Shown here: in pieces, positions 1 through 12,306 of the stretch
Position numbering within the stretch: the first letter of the stretch is position 1
Layout of the letters: each line of letters starts with the position of its first letter
Assembly: GCA_015039365.1 (NCBI GenBank)
Contig: WION01000085.1
Location: forward strand, 116,106 to 180,105
Direction of reading: 5' to 3'
Source: Amanita rubescens
Taxonomy: Eukaryota > Basidiomycota > Agaricomycetes > Agaricales > Amanitaceae
Length of the DNA: 64,000 nt
Made by a program: the position numbers and the translations under genes
Notes under the pieces: generated by a model
What the model was told of the DNA's origin: nothing
Seen by the model: only the letters and a program-made list of their open reading frames with translations
Database searches by the model: none

Positions 1-1219
1 CTTAGGCACTTGCTTCAATTTCCACATTGAGTGAGTCGTGATCAATATTCCTTGTTCCTGCCTAATGTCAAATCACCTAGTTTTTGGCTCTGGTAAGCAC
101 TTGACAGATTGAAAGCCACGTTTATTCATCACGTCGTATGAAGCATTTGCCATCAGCGGGTTCGTGTCCTCGTTTGGAATTGATCATCACGTCAATCAAC
201 TACATCTTGGCAGCTTTTCCCTAGTATTTGCTAATTTGCGGAACGCCTCCGTAAGATTTGCTTTGTTTCTCATGTCTAGACTTAGAACTGGCATATAGTA
301 TTTCTTGTACACTGGCCTTGCCAGCGGCGTGGCAGCGGATGTCTTGATTGCGACGTCTCTCTGTGTATCTTTATCCAGACGCCGAACGGGCTTCAAACGG
401 TACGTAAGAACGTTCCCCAAGTCTGGAAGCGGAACATGAGACATTTTCCAGGACGAACTCTCTTCTCAACGTGTTGATGCTCTATGCAATAAACAGCAGT
501 ACGTTCTTGTGCTTTCGGCGCGGTTTCCTTGGAAACTCACACTTGCAACCATCTGTTCAATTAAGGCTTGCTCACTAGGTGAGTTCATTCATTTACCTGC
601 CGGATAACCCATGAACCATTGAGACAGCTTGTGCTCCATTGCGTCCTTAGTCACCTTCGCCCTTTGGCCAACGGAACTCATATATGTCGCTGTATTCTTC
701 TTACAGAGCAAACGTGAGCCAGTTCAGTCCCGGTCATGAATTTCAGTCATATAACTGCCAAAACAGTGTATACCATTAGTCTCTTCGCATCAATCAACAA
801 CCGAGAATACCTAAAAGAGAACTTGAAGGTTGAAGACGTCACGCACTCTCTGGCGGCAAAGTTCAGCGCAGCCCATGAACAAGACGATCCCACGAAAACA
901 GCTCAGGTATATCACTCTTTGTGTCTGTTGGTCTGAATTATTGCTGAGTTCAACAAGTCCGTGATGGTTACCATAGAACACCAGGTCGAGGTTGTCGGAC
1001 TCGAAAAAGATGAATCCTGAGAATATTTCGGATTTGGTTTCTCATGGGTTAACCCGCTTGCTACTGGGAGCACATGCTGCATTAACGTTATATAGGCCCG
1101 AGTAATTCATTTCAAGATGTCACTCCTTTGATGTAAAATATTGTTCGGGCGCAAAAAACGTGTGATTATGACACGTGAAATCGAAAGGTCTACTCGTTAA
1201 CCGAATCCCCAACCGTCTG
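1..1219. other. Unassigned stretch with two short open frames
   Basis: I recognise no gene here. Two short open frames look somewhat protein-like: one on the minus strand at 196-444 (82 codons, basic, starting at an ATG) and one on the plus strand at about 736-936, which ends near a possible intron donor. Neither matches a family I know, and no convincing splice partner was found. They could be exons of genes running off the left edge of the window. Confidence 0.3.
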
Positions 1220-2875
1220 TTAATCTTCCGTGCGCCAATCGTATGATTCTCGAGCCTTTCCGCTGGGGCCGCCTGACTTGTTTAATTCACGAGCCATCGT
1301 CTCTTGACGAAGTTTGCGTTGGCGCTTGATCATCTCCTTCCTAAGCTGGCATTGTATAGAAGGGGATGGACTTGGGCCAAACAGTGCACTCTTGTGTCGG
1401 GACCTTGAAGTGCGTTTGTTCGGTGCAGCCTTCGACAGTCCTTCAATCCGGCCGGTTGCCATAGATGCGATTTTAGTTGTGCCACGGCGAGACTTCTTTA
1501 TCGCTGCTGCAAAGATGTCATTCCCATCTAGCTTGACTGGCCGAGAAAAGCGTCGAGAAACGGGCTTCACGGAGGGCGCTGAGGATTTGCGATAGTCCCA
1601 GACAGATTCACGATTGAAGATATTCCGCGCGTCTTGCCCGTCTTGCTCACCATCATCGGCTCTCATAACTGAGAATACTTTTTTCACAAAAGACACGTCC
1701 CAGATCCCATTTTCAGTACCCAATCCACTTTGCATTTTTGTCGACTGGAGGGGACTCATGTTCTTACTAACAGATAATTTGTCTTGGGGTGCGAGCAATA
1801 GGGATGCGGTGACATGATTAGTAAAAGGGATCCCTTTCGTGCGTGACCTGTGTTCTCGTAATGGCAAGCCTGCAGTCCCAGGACGCCTAGCAAAGACACG
1901 GCCCTTGGCTTTGGATTGGGCCGGGGCCACCGGCCCCTGCTGTTTCAGTGACAGTCCCTGATCAAGAGAGCAAGAGCGTTCAAGGCAACCCGAAACTTGC
2001 TCCGAGATATAAATGCTCGACTTTGTTCCGGACAACTGGAGTTCCGAGGCAACCGCGACGGTAGACACCCTTCTATGCACCTTCGCCGTCGCAGGGAGAT
2101 CGCTGGAAGGGGCAACGCCTAGCGATAACGTCATCATAGGAGATAGACACTTGAAGGGCAACGGATTGCGTTCCTTGAGCAGGACACCTTTGATCCTGTT
2201 GGCATTGACGTATCTCGAGTCTCGATGATTTGCAATAAAATTTGACAGGCTTTTATTTTCTGGTGCGGACATAATTTCTCTACTTTCGAGTACCACGATA
2301 GATCGTCGAGCGTTGGCGACAGTTATACCATCAGGAATAGATTCCACGGAAGGCGCACTAGGAGCTGTTGCAAAGGAACATAGGGAACCCTCGGAAAGCC
2401 GGCGGTCCGTAGTAATACCGCAGACGATGGGATCTCCTGATGCGCTGCGGGCATCGCCGCTAGTACGTATGGTGGATGACAAGGAGGACCCAGAAGAGCG
2501 AGAAGTCACGGCTGGCCTACGAGGAGTCGAGTCTGCATTGGGCGGGGTGTACGCGCATAGCGTGCTAGCTCTTGCACGTCTGAAGCATGGCGTTGGCGTG
2601 ACTGGGGTTGCAGGCGACGCTGGAACGACCACGTCAGATATGCTCCAGAGTATATTGAATGAAAGAAACAGACCATCTAATCGTGGATCACAGGGGCTCT
2701 CGCCACCTTCGAGATCTATCACAGACCGTCGTTTTTCACCCCGAGGTTTAGGAGTAGTAGGAAAGTGTTCGCCGGGTCGGAAGTTGAGAGAACGTAGATA
2801 TAAAATGAGCGTCCAGAATAGTGTAATTAAAGAATGAATCAAGGTTTTCCATGTTCTTGCAAATAGCGATGCCAT
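1220..2875 (-). CDS. Uncharacterised serine/arginine-rich protein with N-terminal membrane anchor
   Basis: An uninterrupted frame of 551 residues starting at an ATG at 2873-2875. Residues about 10-30 form one hydrophobic segment that could be a signal anchor. The rest is low-complexity, rich in Ser, Pro, Arg and Lys, with many RS and SP pairs and a basic C-terminus holding runs such as RQRKLRQE. No catalytic domain is visible. A 551-codon intronless frame is unusual in this window and makes coding very likely. The plus-strand frames at 1314-1595, 2013-2228 and 2313-2837 are shadows of it. Function unknown: a membrane-tethered disordered protein is as far as the sequence goes. Confidence 0.75.
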   Translation of the reverse strand: MASLFARTWKTLIHSLITLFWTLILYLRSLNFRPGEHFPTTPKPRGEKRRSVIDLEGGESPCDPRLDGLFLSFNILWSISDVVVPASPATPVTPTPCFRRARASTLCAYTPPNADSTPRRPAVTSRSSGSSLSSTIRTSGDARSASGDPIVCGITTDRRLSEGSLCSFATAPSAPSVESIPDGITVANARRSIVVLESREIMSAPENKSLSNFIANHRDSRYVNANRIKGVLLKERNPLPFKCLSPMMTLSLGVAPSSDLPATAKVHRRVSTVAVASELQLSGTKSSIYISEQVSGCLERSCSLDQGLSLKQQGPVAPAQSKAKGRVFARRPGTAGLPLREHRSRTKGIPFTNHVTASLLLAPQDKLSVSKNMSPLQSTKMQSGLGTENGIWDVSFVKKVFSVMRADDGEQDGQDARNIFNRESVWDYRKSSAPSVKPVSRRFSRPVKLDGNDIFAAAIKKSRRGTTKIASMATGRIEGLSKAAPNKRTSRSRHKSALFGPSPSPSIQCQLRKEMIKRQRKLRQETMARELNKSGGPSGKARESYDWRTED

Positions 2876-5015
2876 TGTGAATGAGAGAACGAAGCAGAGG
2901 CGAGTGAGACGCTGCAGTGTGGCTGACGTCGACTGTCACTGGACACGCCAATCCTTGGTTCCCTATTCATACTATAAACTTGAATACCGATATATGCACG
3001 CTATTTATCGTCGTGATTGACTTATACTACGCATCTGATAGAATTACTACGTCCCTTCCGTGACCAAGAGCCACAAAACCCAAAAACACACCCGTGCTTC
3101 CATGGGCTGAAAAACTAAGTTTGCTCGATAAAATGTCGAGGATTGCCACTTAGATCGGGATCGACAGGCTTTGGCCTTAAAAATTAATGAATTGCTTCTT
3201 AGTTGGCCTTCCATTTCTTCGAAACAGTCCTAGCTGATGGAGGAGTCCTGGAGTCCTGGTCAGGTATGATGATCATTAAATTGGAGCATCAGCTCCAAGC
3301 CATGGCAGGCATCCGATGTGGAGTCATATGTACTCGCGTGCTTTTCATGAACGAATCTAGATCCAGAATGGGGTCCTCAGCTGTAAAGCTGCGCTCGTTT
3401 TTGCTCGCTGTTCCCGGACGTCCTCGGAACCACGATCGTCGGCTTTGAGATTTGATGCTCTAATTCAGCATCTAATTTCGGCAGCAGAGCTGGGATGAGT
3501 CCCAGAACGGACGAGCTGATGACGTTTGCCCATACGGATGGAGAAACGTCACATGTGCAGTGCCCTATACACGTTGTGCAACTTGCTTTGCTTCGATTTT
3601 GGTTAGTCGAATCAGAAGCACGATAGGACATCAAAATCACGCTTCAACCGCCTAGGGTGGTCTTTGAAGACTTTCTAGAGCTAGTTTCCACTCTTAACTT
3701 TAGTCGATCTTTTATTCTGAGTGATTTTTGAAGATAGAGATGGAGATGGACATACATGAACTTGTAAAGGTCTTAATAAGACAGTGAGTGTATCAATGCG
3801 CCGCTGGGAACATGTTGACTTGTTCATTAGGTTAATGTAACGCAAGTTCTTATCTAGTCCAGGACTCCAGGTCATCCTACTTGCGCTTCTCGGGATCATA
3901 ATTCATGAAGCGACAAGGCTTATCAGACCTAGGTTCAATGCAGTTACATTGGCCACAACCGCCTATTCCCATCATACTTGTGGGAGTTTCCCTGGTACCT
4001 CGGTCATATTTGCTCGTCGTGGCGAACTGTGTTCCTGTCAATGCGATGAAGCGAATTTAAGTTATCTTGCTCGTTTTTCACTCGAGAAATAGTCGCTGTG
4101 GCAAATGTATCCCTGGAGCGCTACCCCGGCCATCCACAATTACCGACTCAAAGCATACCGTACGGTGGCGCGACGTGTCATTTGCTCCCGCGAACCCGAA
4201 GTTACAGTACCAGCATTGTCTTTGAAGATTAATAACTGACTTCCAAGGTTACGATCGCTCACACTGATCAAGATTTTCCCTCAAATGGTGAATCTAGAGA
4301 GGCCAGTAATTAGGGAAGCGGACCGTAACAGTGACATTTCACCTTACAACGCTTGAAGGTTCTGTTATTATTTTAACTGGGCCTCCTAGATCATCATGTG
4401 AACTTTGGTCCCTCAAGCTGGGAGAATGTTCCGGAAAACTCGAATCCTTTTTGTATTTTCATCCAGCGTTCGTGTCAAATAGAAGCATTACACCTCCTAA
4501 CGTGTTCACACGACCAGTCGGCACTTGTCCCCAGCTTCGTTCTACGAGGGTTGGGTATCTACAGAGTCAAGATGACCACTTTCTGGTATTATTTCATTTG
4601 ACGGATAAACGATCTGTACACATTCAACAACTCCAGGAGCTTGTTATGGTTAACTTGAGGGGGTTTTGGGGCTCTCACTGGTACTCTGAACTGAGGGACC
4701 TATGCGAATCGCTTGGTGTTCGGTTCGAGCTTGGGGCTACAATCACGACGACCTGGACAACCGTATCTGCGGTTATCTGTCGCGGTGACTGATCAATCAA
4801 CATAGGACTCTTTTCTTTCTGAATGTGGATTTGGAGTTGGCATATTGAATTATTCTGTACAACATAATCACGATACCTGTGTAAGAAAAGCTAACGGTGC
4901 ATGCAATTCGGTATTCTATCCGATCCCCCGACGCAATCGCTAGTGATAACATACGTCTGTTGATCCGACATGTGCCCAAACAATCAAAAATGTGGCATAA
5001 TCCCAGCGCCGATGA
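2876..5015. other. About 2.1 kb without a recognised gene
   Basis: Only short open frames are present. The longest is on the plus strand at 4331-4792 (153 codons, no known motif). Minus-strand frames at 3377-3640 and 3681-3899 could be exon pieces of one unrecognised gene, the first having a Cys-rich stretch before a hydrophobic one. I could not join them into a supported model. Confidence 0.3.
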
Positions 5016-5475
5016 CTAGCGGAGAGTATTCGGAGCAGGAGAGGGGGACTGGGGCACATTTATGTCACCATTAATAATATCCTGAATCGCCGCTTCCAAC
5101 GCGTCAACTCGACTCGACATTTGGTTCACTACATTCAGTCTGTCAACCTCTCATGCATATCAACACAACTGATGCACTCACTTCTATCGAGGATTTGATT
5201 CGACATTTCATCAAAATTGGCGTTCAGTCGCTCAAGCAAGCTCTCAACCTTGGGACGACAAAAAAAACTCAACATCATATAACCCAGATAGTAAACAGTA
5301 TGCGCACGAAAGCAGTCAATTCATGTGGGCTGGAAATATCATTTGGTGCAATCGTGCCAACTTTTGTGGCATTGGAATTCATCTGCTTTCCCGATGATGT
5401 GGGCGTCCTGTCCTTATCTCCTTCGGCTGGTTTTGACGGCGTAGAGACGTTTAGAGGTAAGGCGGAGGAGGACAT
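5016..5475 (-). CDS. HSBP1: Heat shock factor-binding protein 1 (HSBP1) homologue
   Basis: Three exons, 5308-5475, 5182-5248 and 5016-5128 on the minus strand, give 115 residues with phase kept at both GT-AG introns. The C-terminal half is a continuous heptad coiled coil of HSBP1 type: it begins SPHELTAFV, continues LLERLNANFDEMSNQ, and ends MSSRVDALEAAIQDIINGD before a short Pro-rich tail. In animals HSBP1 trimerises with heat shock factor and dampens its activity; a wider role in WASH-complex assembly is also known for the family. The N-terminal half (about 45 residues) is a disordered, fungal-style extension. The start is the ATG at 5473-5475. The plus-strand frame 5153-5611 is a shadow. 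Confidence 0.9.
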
Positions 5476-7679
5476 GGTGGACCACAAGCGCGTAGGTCCG
5501 AAACAAACAACGACAAATATATCTAATCACGATTGGCACTGTCTGGCAACATGTCAACGTTCAACTACGCATCCGAAATTAACTAGGACAGTACTCAAGC
5601 AGAAGTACTGATTCATGAGACTTTGAGGCATCAATAGGATGTTTTGACATTCAACGACACACTGATCTCATGATAAACGTCATTGTCAGTCTATTAAATT
5701 AATGAGTGTGAGGAGCGGGACTTCCGGCTTTCGACGCAGCGCTGATAATATCAACTGTCGCGGGAAAAAACGAGGCGAAATTCATGTTCCTTCCTATACG
5801 TCATTCCGAGTTCAAGCTCAAGCTCTTGAAGCCATGTGAATTGGCTTGTCGAAAACGTCATTAATATGTTGAATTATCTCGACAAGCTTGAAGTGTATGT
5901 CCCAGTTTTGACTCAGCATGACGCATTGTCATATAGCTTGATTTTTTCATTTACATTTTTTCATTCGATGAACTGTCTGTAAGTACGATTGATTTGGGCA
6001 ACAGTCTCGACATACAAGGTAATCTATATGAGAACGCACATGCGCGATGAAGTCGGATGTTCCTGCCGATATATGCAGAGATAAGCTCCCAATGGGACTA
6101 CAAGATAAATGTGGGACTACTCATGATCATCGACTTTATCGCCCTTGGTTAGCGGACATTACCTCCTCGCATATTAAGCCGATGAGCGAAAAGCCCTTCT
6201 TGCAACCACCAACGGAGATTTAGTTCAATAAGTGCAGATAACACGAAAACCAGATAACTAGAGTCCCTGAAGAAGCATCAGCCCGTAGGGTTCGTCAACT
6301 TGCGCGGGAGATCAAAAATAGCTCTGGACATAACGGATAAACAACGAGTTGGTCTAAAACATAGAAGTTAAACCATATGAGTGTCGTGAGGTCACTTCTG
6401 TATCTAGTAGTGAGAAGAACATGCTCACCGACAGTGACCGATTGGCAAATATAAGCGTAGCAAAAATAGATGATCTAGGCGATGAAACACCGCAACGTTG
6501 GCCACCAGGTTCTCGTGCTGCACTGCTGACCCGTAAATACCGGTGGCGCGTTCCAGCCGATCGGATAGCGCATGAGAACCTCGAAAGATAACACATCATG
6601 TTGCCTAGAAGGAGAACAGCTGTCGGTTGCGGGCAGGTTGTCCTTTTCGTGATAGATATGCATTATCGAGATAGGCACAGCGGAACGAACACCCCCGTAT
6701 ACTATGGGTTGGCTCCGTGGACATTTGGCCGTATAACCGTAAGAGGAAGGCTCTAATGACGAGACAATACCGTACCTGCGTTCAGATTATATCTTCGTGA
6801 CATACGATCTTCACATGGTGAGGGAATAAAGACTCATCTGAATCGATTATCGTGCATCATCGGGCATCACCATGTTGTTGTATTGTGCAACATTCTTGTT
6901 CTGGGTTTGCAAAGGTTGCTCCTTATTCATGCTAGACGGCACCTCAGCCGAAATATAGTACACGCCTGCCACCAGGTGTGCCTGTATTCAATTTGACAAG
7001 TAGATCATAGAACTGCTATACCGTAAACGTTGTCAGGAGGTCGTCTGCGATGCTAGCGAAAGGGCTAGAATCAACTAATTAGAACGATGAGTGTTGCACC
7101 CTGGATGACTGATTCCAGTCGAAATCAGAAAATGTCATAATTAGGTCAGACCTATTGAAATGCTTCAGAAGATGAGGGGTTCACTTTTCTTGAGATAGAT
7201 CTGTGAGTCAGCTCGCCAGGTTAGATATTGTCCGCGGCTTGCCAGCCTGAGACGGCGTGGCAATGATGGCCCATAGTAAAACTCCGTAGCAATGACGGCA
7301 CCGCGCCTAGTCGGAACTTCAAAACTTCAACATCAGCCCCAGTGGCATTTGCCTGCGGCATGAACGTTGAACGTTCCAACTGCTTTGTCTTTGCAATTCA
7401 AAGTTAAGGTAAAGCATCACGCCTTATGCGCATGGCAAGTCTTCCGATATAATAACGCGTATTTCAATGAAAAGAGACGACCACGAAATGCCCATAAGAT
7501 CCTGATTTTTACCGCCAGTAGGACACGGTATCATCCAGTTCTTTGATATAGCGTATCGCGCCTTTTGCCATAGGAACATATCGATCATATGGAAATGATG
7601 CATACAATGCAATAACCTGGGTAATCTACGCACATGTTCGAGTTCCTTGGTTGCGTCATAACTGATTATTTTCACATAG
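5476..7679. other. About 2.2 kb without a recognised gene
   Basis: Short frames only, for example on the minus strand at 6354-6678 and 7424-7675, none with a recognisable domain. The right end lies upstream of the aldo/keto reductase remnant, where the missing first exons of that gene would be expected; I could not find them. Confidence 0.3.
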
Positions 7680-8549
7680 GCGGGGTATCGTGTAATAAAG
7701 TTATATGGTTTAAGTTATGTTGACAACTGATAGGACTCCGCGGAATGGTATGAAAATGAGCGTGAGGTAGGACAAGCTATTTCTGCAAGTCGACCACTCC
7801 GAGATATATATCACGACTAAACTCAAACGGAATGGTGGACATCGGTGGACATCGCGAGTCAGACAATCGATAAAGAGATCGCTTAAAGAGTGCGGTCTCG
7901 GTTATATTGACTTGTACGTCATTCATGGGCCACTTGGCGGCCGCGAAGCCCGGAAGGAGAGCTGGCGAGCCATATGTGATGCCCAAAAGGAAGGTGTAAT
8001 CAAGAGTATCGGCATAGGACTTGTGGGATGAATCACTTGCGAGAGCTTTTGCGATATCAATTGCCGTTCCCAGCTGTTCGCCAAGTATGCCTTAACTAAG
8101 AGTTTTTCCTGATGAATGCTTGCCGCATTCAACGAATTGACTTACATCCTTTCATAGCACACACAGAAATAGAGAAATTTTGCGGAGAACATGATATTAT
8201 CTTCGAGGTGTGTAGTGTAACATAAATCCGGATGTCAACGCTGAAAAATGAATAGGCTTGGGCATCTCTCGTCCGCGGGCTTCATATGCAGCATTCTTCC
8301 ATTGGGGAACCCGCTGTCAAGTACAACAAAGAGGCTAGAGCCAGCTCAGGCCCTTTTTCGTTACTCGATGCAAAAGGTAAGTGAACTGAGAAGTCATTTT
8401 TGATGGCGGTTCAGCTTGGGTCAGGGATACATACCTATGCCTAAATCATCGAGGAAAGATCGAATTGCACGTAACATGAACGTTTTTCCCTAAGTGATGA
8501 AGAGATTTTGGAGCTAGATGGATTAGATGAAGGTGAAATATCTTGTTGA
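7680..8549 (+). pseudogene. Aldo/keto reductase pseudogene, 5'-truncated and frameshifted
   Basis: Clear aldo/keto reductase segments follow one another in order but in different frames: GYRVI, then DSAEWYENEREVGQAIS after a short intron, SEIYITTKLK, GYIDLYVIHGPLGG, WRAICDAQKEGVIKSIGI, HLRELLRYQLPFPAV, IDLHPF, CGEHDIIFE, AWASLVRGL, PAQALFRYSMQK and YIPMPKS. Two introns still look intact, at about 8210-8256 and 8382-8428. The frame shifts after QAIS (about 7785), after SIGI (about 8020, where the conserved Ser-Asn-Phe is lost) and near 8490. The N-terminal strand with the start codon is missing, as is an acceptor AG near 8130. The active-site Asp and Tyr (DSAEWYEN) survive. It would have been a cytosolic NADPH-dependent carbonyl reductase. 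Confidence 0.88.
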
Positions 8550-10020
8550 AGTCTACGGAGCACTATTAAGTCTCGATCTAGGGTTAGTAACAGGTTGAGA
8601 TCGTCCCTGGGAAGGAACTTTGGATTATCCTTGTAGATTTGCGAGACATGAACCCAGAAAACCAATAAGCGCATCCAACAATGTCCGCTATCACATCCCG
8701 AACTACGTTGTGTAGCCGCGGTCTTCCGACGAGATCGTTTGTGCGATAGTTTGTTGACTCACTATGACGTGGGCGCTACTCATTCGACCAAAACGCGCGG
8801 TAGTGATTGGCTCAAACCTGCAATCGAGATCGTTCTGATCAAGATTAATATATTGACCGACGTTAGTTCTTCCTTTTGTTAGAGTCCTTGGTCATTGATT
8901 TCCACTTCAGGCGGAAAATAATCTTTCGCCATCCTACTGGATGAGATTCCCAGCCCAATTATTGTCCACGCACGGAGACGAAATTCTTTGATGGGCAACA
9001 CGTGTTTCATTAATGCAATTCGGATCATTACTTATTAGCAGGGACCGGATGCTCCAGACGCTGAAAGATGTGTTCTCACTGCACGACTCCGTGCGGGTCA
9101 ATCTCTATGCGGTAAACGCCGTGGTATAGAAAATTCCTACGAAATCAGGCCACCCTGAATTTACTCGTACTTGTGCGCTGAAGCCACAGCAAGACATCCC
9201 ATTCGTGTTCACCGTTAGCAAGTCTCCAATAATGAACTTTGTCAGATGACCTGATGTGTTATTTGGCCATTGTTCGTTCATTATCCCTGCCATCGTTCTG
9301 CGGATGCAGGTCGGTCGCCGTGAAACTCGTGGTGTTCCATACACGAGAAATTGGCTTGGCAGATCTCTTAAAGTACAATTCCTTTTGCTTTTTAATTGCA
9401 GGTTTATCACGTCGTGCGATACGGAATTTCATATGTGATACCAGCTCACCAAGCGCAACTCGTCGATGTGAGTGTCAAGTAAAATTTCTTAAACGACCTG
9501 CGGACTTTAAGCCTTCTCGTGCAACAAAGATCCTGCGCGCACAACGACCGCAGTCATGAGTTGTTGCATTTTTCAATCAGTTCCCAGGTCATCTGTAGTA
9601 AGTGGCATCGTTGTGGACATCTTTCAAGTCATTGTCCAGGGCCATCGGTTATTGGACAACGTGCCTGATATCACCGTTCTTACGGAAATACCATGTTTGC
9701 AGCTATTTTGATTTTGATGCAACTTCTAAAACTGTTCAGATGATTGCGTGTTTCCTGTTATACAGGATGGAGTAGTATTCGAAGACCGCCTCTCTGAAGT
9801 GTTGAAAGTGGGTATACTGTCGGGGGTCGTTCTTTTCCCCATGAACATTGTATCGCTGCCAGACCACGACGTGATTATTATACCCCTTCACGGCCTATAG
9901 GAAATCGAAGCACGGCGATCACACACATTTCATAACTGTTCCCAGCTTGCCGCTTGACTAACTCCGTCCTCCCTGGGTATATCTGTCGGCGCAAAGGGGC
10001 CTCATTGACCGTAAACCACA
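8550..10020. other. About 1.5 kb without a recognised gene
   Basis: The overlapping short frames at 9105-9410 (-) and 9239-9559 (+) show no known motif. Plus-strand pieces at about 9556-9900 read partly as hydrophobic beta-rich protein and could be decayed exons, but no family was recognised. Confidence 0.25.
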
Positions 10021-12306
10021 ATGTCGCCCCCCATCCCACTGGTATACATGCTGACTCCTGATCACTGGGAATCAATAGCGTTCCATATGGTGGCGTCGGA
10101 GGGAGTGACAGGGCCGCCTGCGGGGCTTCTTTCGCTTCATCTCGTTTCCCACCACATACATTCAAAGGTGTGCGTTGGAAACAACGCACGGCTTTATGCA
10201 CGGCTTTTCCAGCTCAAGTTTGATTGCTCAGCGTCCCGGCGACGCCTTCCAGAGAGATGGACAACCGACCGTTGTCTTGCCAGAGAATTGATGAAGAGAT
10301 TTACGGCACTGCAACGTATCAGAGATCAAGTATACGAATTTGCAATTGATGACATGTGGACATGCTACTTGATGTTCGTCTGTTTTATTTCTTAGCTTTT
10401 ATCGGCGCTATACTGTAATATAGGATGCTGGAGAACGACGGAAAAAACCTACTTCATCTGTTGAATTGGGCACATCTAAAGCGATACGTCTACGAATTGA
10501 TAAAGCTCCGCACACATGTTTTCCCCAGCGCAATCGAGGATGATGCAACTATCTATGCGCTCACCTTGTGGCTGACGTGGATGACCTCATCACGGGGTAC
10601 AGTTATCGTCCTCGAATATTATGATTGTGTTTTTGACATACTTTTTGATCCACAGAAACTTTCAAGACTGAGAATTCCGAGATATTAAGACAAATATCTC
10701 GTGTTCTACATCCTTTGTTAGCCACTGGTTATCTGGTCCGTACTACCGACCATATCTGACCTTGATCTATGGCGTCACTGATAACCTTTTCTAGTATCCA
10801 TCGAGTTATGCACCTGACACCTGCTTTTCTCTCCCTTTGTGCGGGCCAGTAGACTTTGGAAATCGACGTTGTTCTGGTCCAGATCCCCCCAGAGCACAGA
10901 TCGTGCACTATTCGCACGCGCTGACGATTTCATATCCACTGACATCAACTGCTGCCACTTTGCTCTGGGCATTACAAATGGAAGCGCATCAAGACGGACG
11001 ACCGTTACCGGCGTCCGCGAACCCACTGCCTCCAAATAGAGAGGTAGCAAACGCGACTGGCAGAATAGGCCCGACAGTCCAGGATGTATACGATTTCCAT
11101 TACAGAGTCCGTGTGCAGGAATCATATTCCCTGCCATTGCTGAGCGCCTCGGAGCAAATCTCTGATCCCAGGGCTTCCTCGGAAGAAAGTCGGCGGTTTG
11201 ATGAGCACTGGTCCAGACTCGTCGCATGTCACGATTTATGCTTGGACGACGTGCCGCTGAGAGGAGCGGTCTACAAGCTAGGGTCTTTGTGCGGCCAGTG
11301 GTCTGGGAGATTTGCGGCAAGTTGAGATTCGGGTCTAACGTCCGAAATTGACTCTAGTTGTTCTAGCAACCACATTCAATGGATATGCACATGAGTGTTG
11401 TCCTCGGCCGCAGTCCGCCGATCACCATTTCGCTATTTCAGAAACCTCTATATTGGACATTACGCGAGCATCATTGCTTGGGTCCAAACGAACCGTTATC
11501 GGCAGGGATACACGAGTCAGGTGTTGATGACATTCTGAATGCGTGGTGCCCACGAGGATGCACTATTGAACAGGTTGAGGTTAGTGGTCACAGACAGGAT
11601 CAGCGTACCCCGTTATAGCAGGGCTGACAGGGTTGGTTCCTGCGGTTAGGATGCAATCGTGATATTCGATTCCTTCACGGAACGGTCGGCTCGTTACGAA
11701 ACTTTCATTCCCGGGGATTCGGCGCATTATTCATCATCAGCGTGTGTAAAGCAAGAGTGGATTTCTGGTGCTAATGAGGCTAACTTGAAGGAGATTCCCG
11801 GAGACCAGGAATGCTCAGCCTCAGACGCTATCGATTCATACATAGACGATGATGAGGTGTATGCCGATGACGTAGAGTATGTTATATCTCGCTTTTCTTG
11901 GTAATCGTTGACTTTACCGTGGCCAGGCACCTTTCCAGCGGCGTATCCGATATTATAGTGACCGGTGAAGTAGGTGGAACAATTCCTGACTTGCTCATGT
12001 GCTGATACAGGTTCGAAGACTGGCTCACCTGGAGATGCATGGGGTCATTATCAAATTATCGGGAGAGTGCGGCCATGGGATGGCTTCGTTGTGTTGCTAC
12101 AAATACCTGTGAGTCCGTAACCCAGTTGAATTTATTTCCTAACAAATATTTCGAAGGATCGCACAATGCCCCATCTTGGACAATGGATCTTTAAAGGATA
12201 TATACACGACCGAAACTTTGTCGGTCGATGGCGCGAAACTTCCACGGCTGTGGGGATGGTCGGCTTGGAGGGGAGTTTCGTTATGACAAGGAGGGAAGTG
12301 TCGTGA
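10021..12306 (+). CDS. F-box-like protein of a basidiomycete-specific family
   Basis: Nine exons: 10021-10373, 10424-10596, 10656-about 10716, about 10806-11316, 11367-11579, 11650-11876, 11927-11964, 12011-12108 and 12157-12306. The N-terminus (TPDHWESIAFHMV, then LLSLHLVSHHIHS and NARLYARLFQLKFD) has the helical layout of an F-box followed by the family's usual block. Later landmarks are ENDGKN, TLREHHCL and GRVRPWDGFVV, and the end is WIFKGYIHDRNFVGRWR. Such proteins are inferred to be substrate receptors of SCF ubiquitin ligases, but the target is unknown. The intron at 11317-11366 has a GC donor (GCAAGT). The exon 3/4 junction is uncertain: the chosen donor at 10717 keeps phase, and other choices do not. 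The exon 7 donor could also lie 9 bases later. Confidence 0.85.

Noticed and set aside
2313..2837. Plus-strand frame of 174 codons
   Set aside because: Antisense to the 551-codon minus-strand gene; no motif and no ATG-context advantage.
10775..11320. Minus-strand frame of 181 codons
   Set aside because: Antisense to exon 4 of the F-box-like gene, whose plus frame carries the family blocks.
11901..11926. A 26-base intron in the F-box-like gene
   Set aside because: Too short; the donor GTATGT at 11877 gives a 50-base intron and keeps phase.
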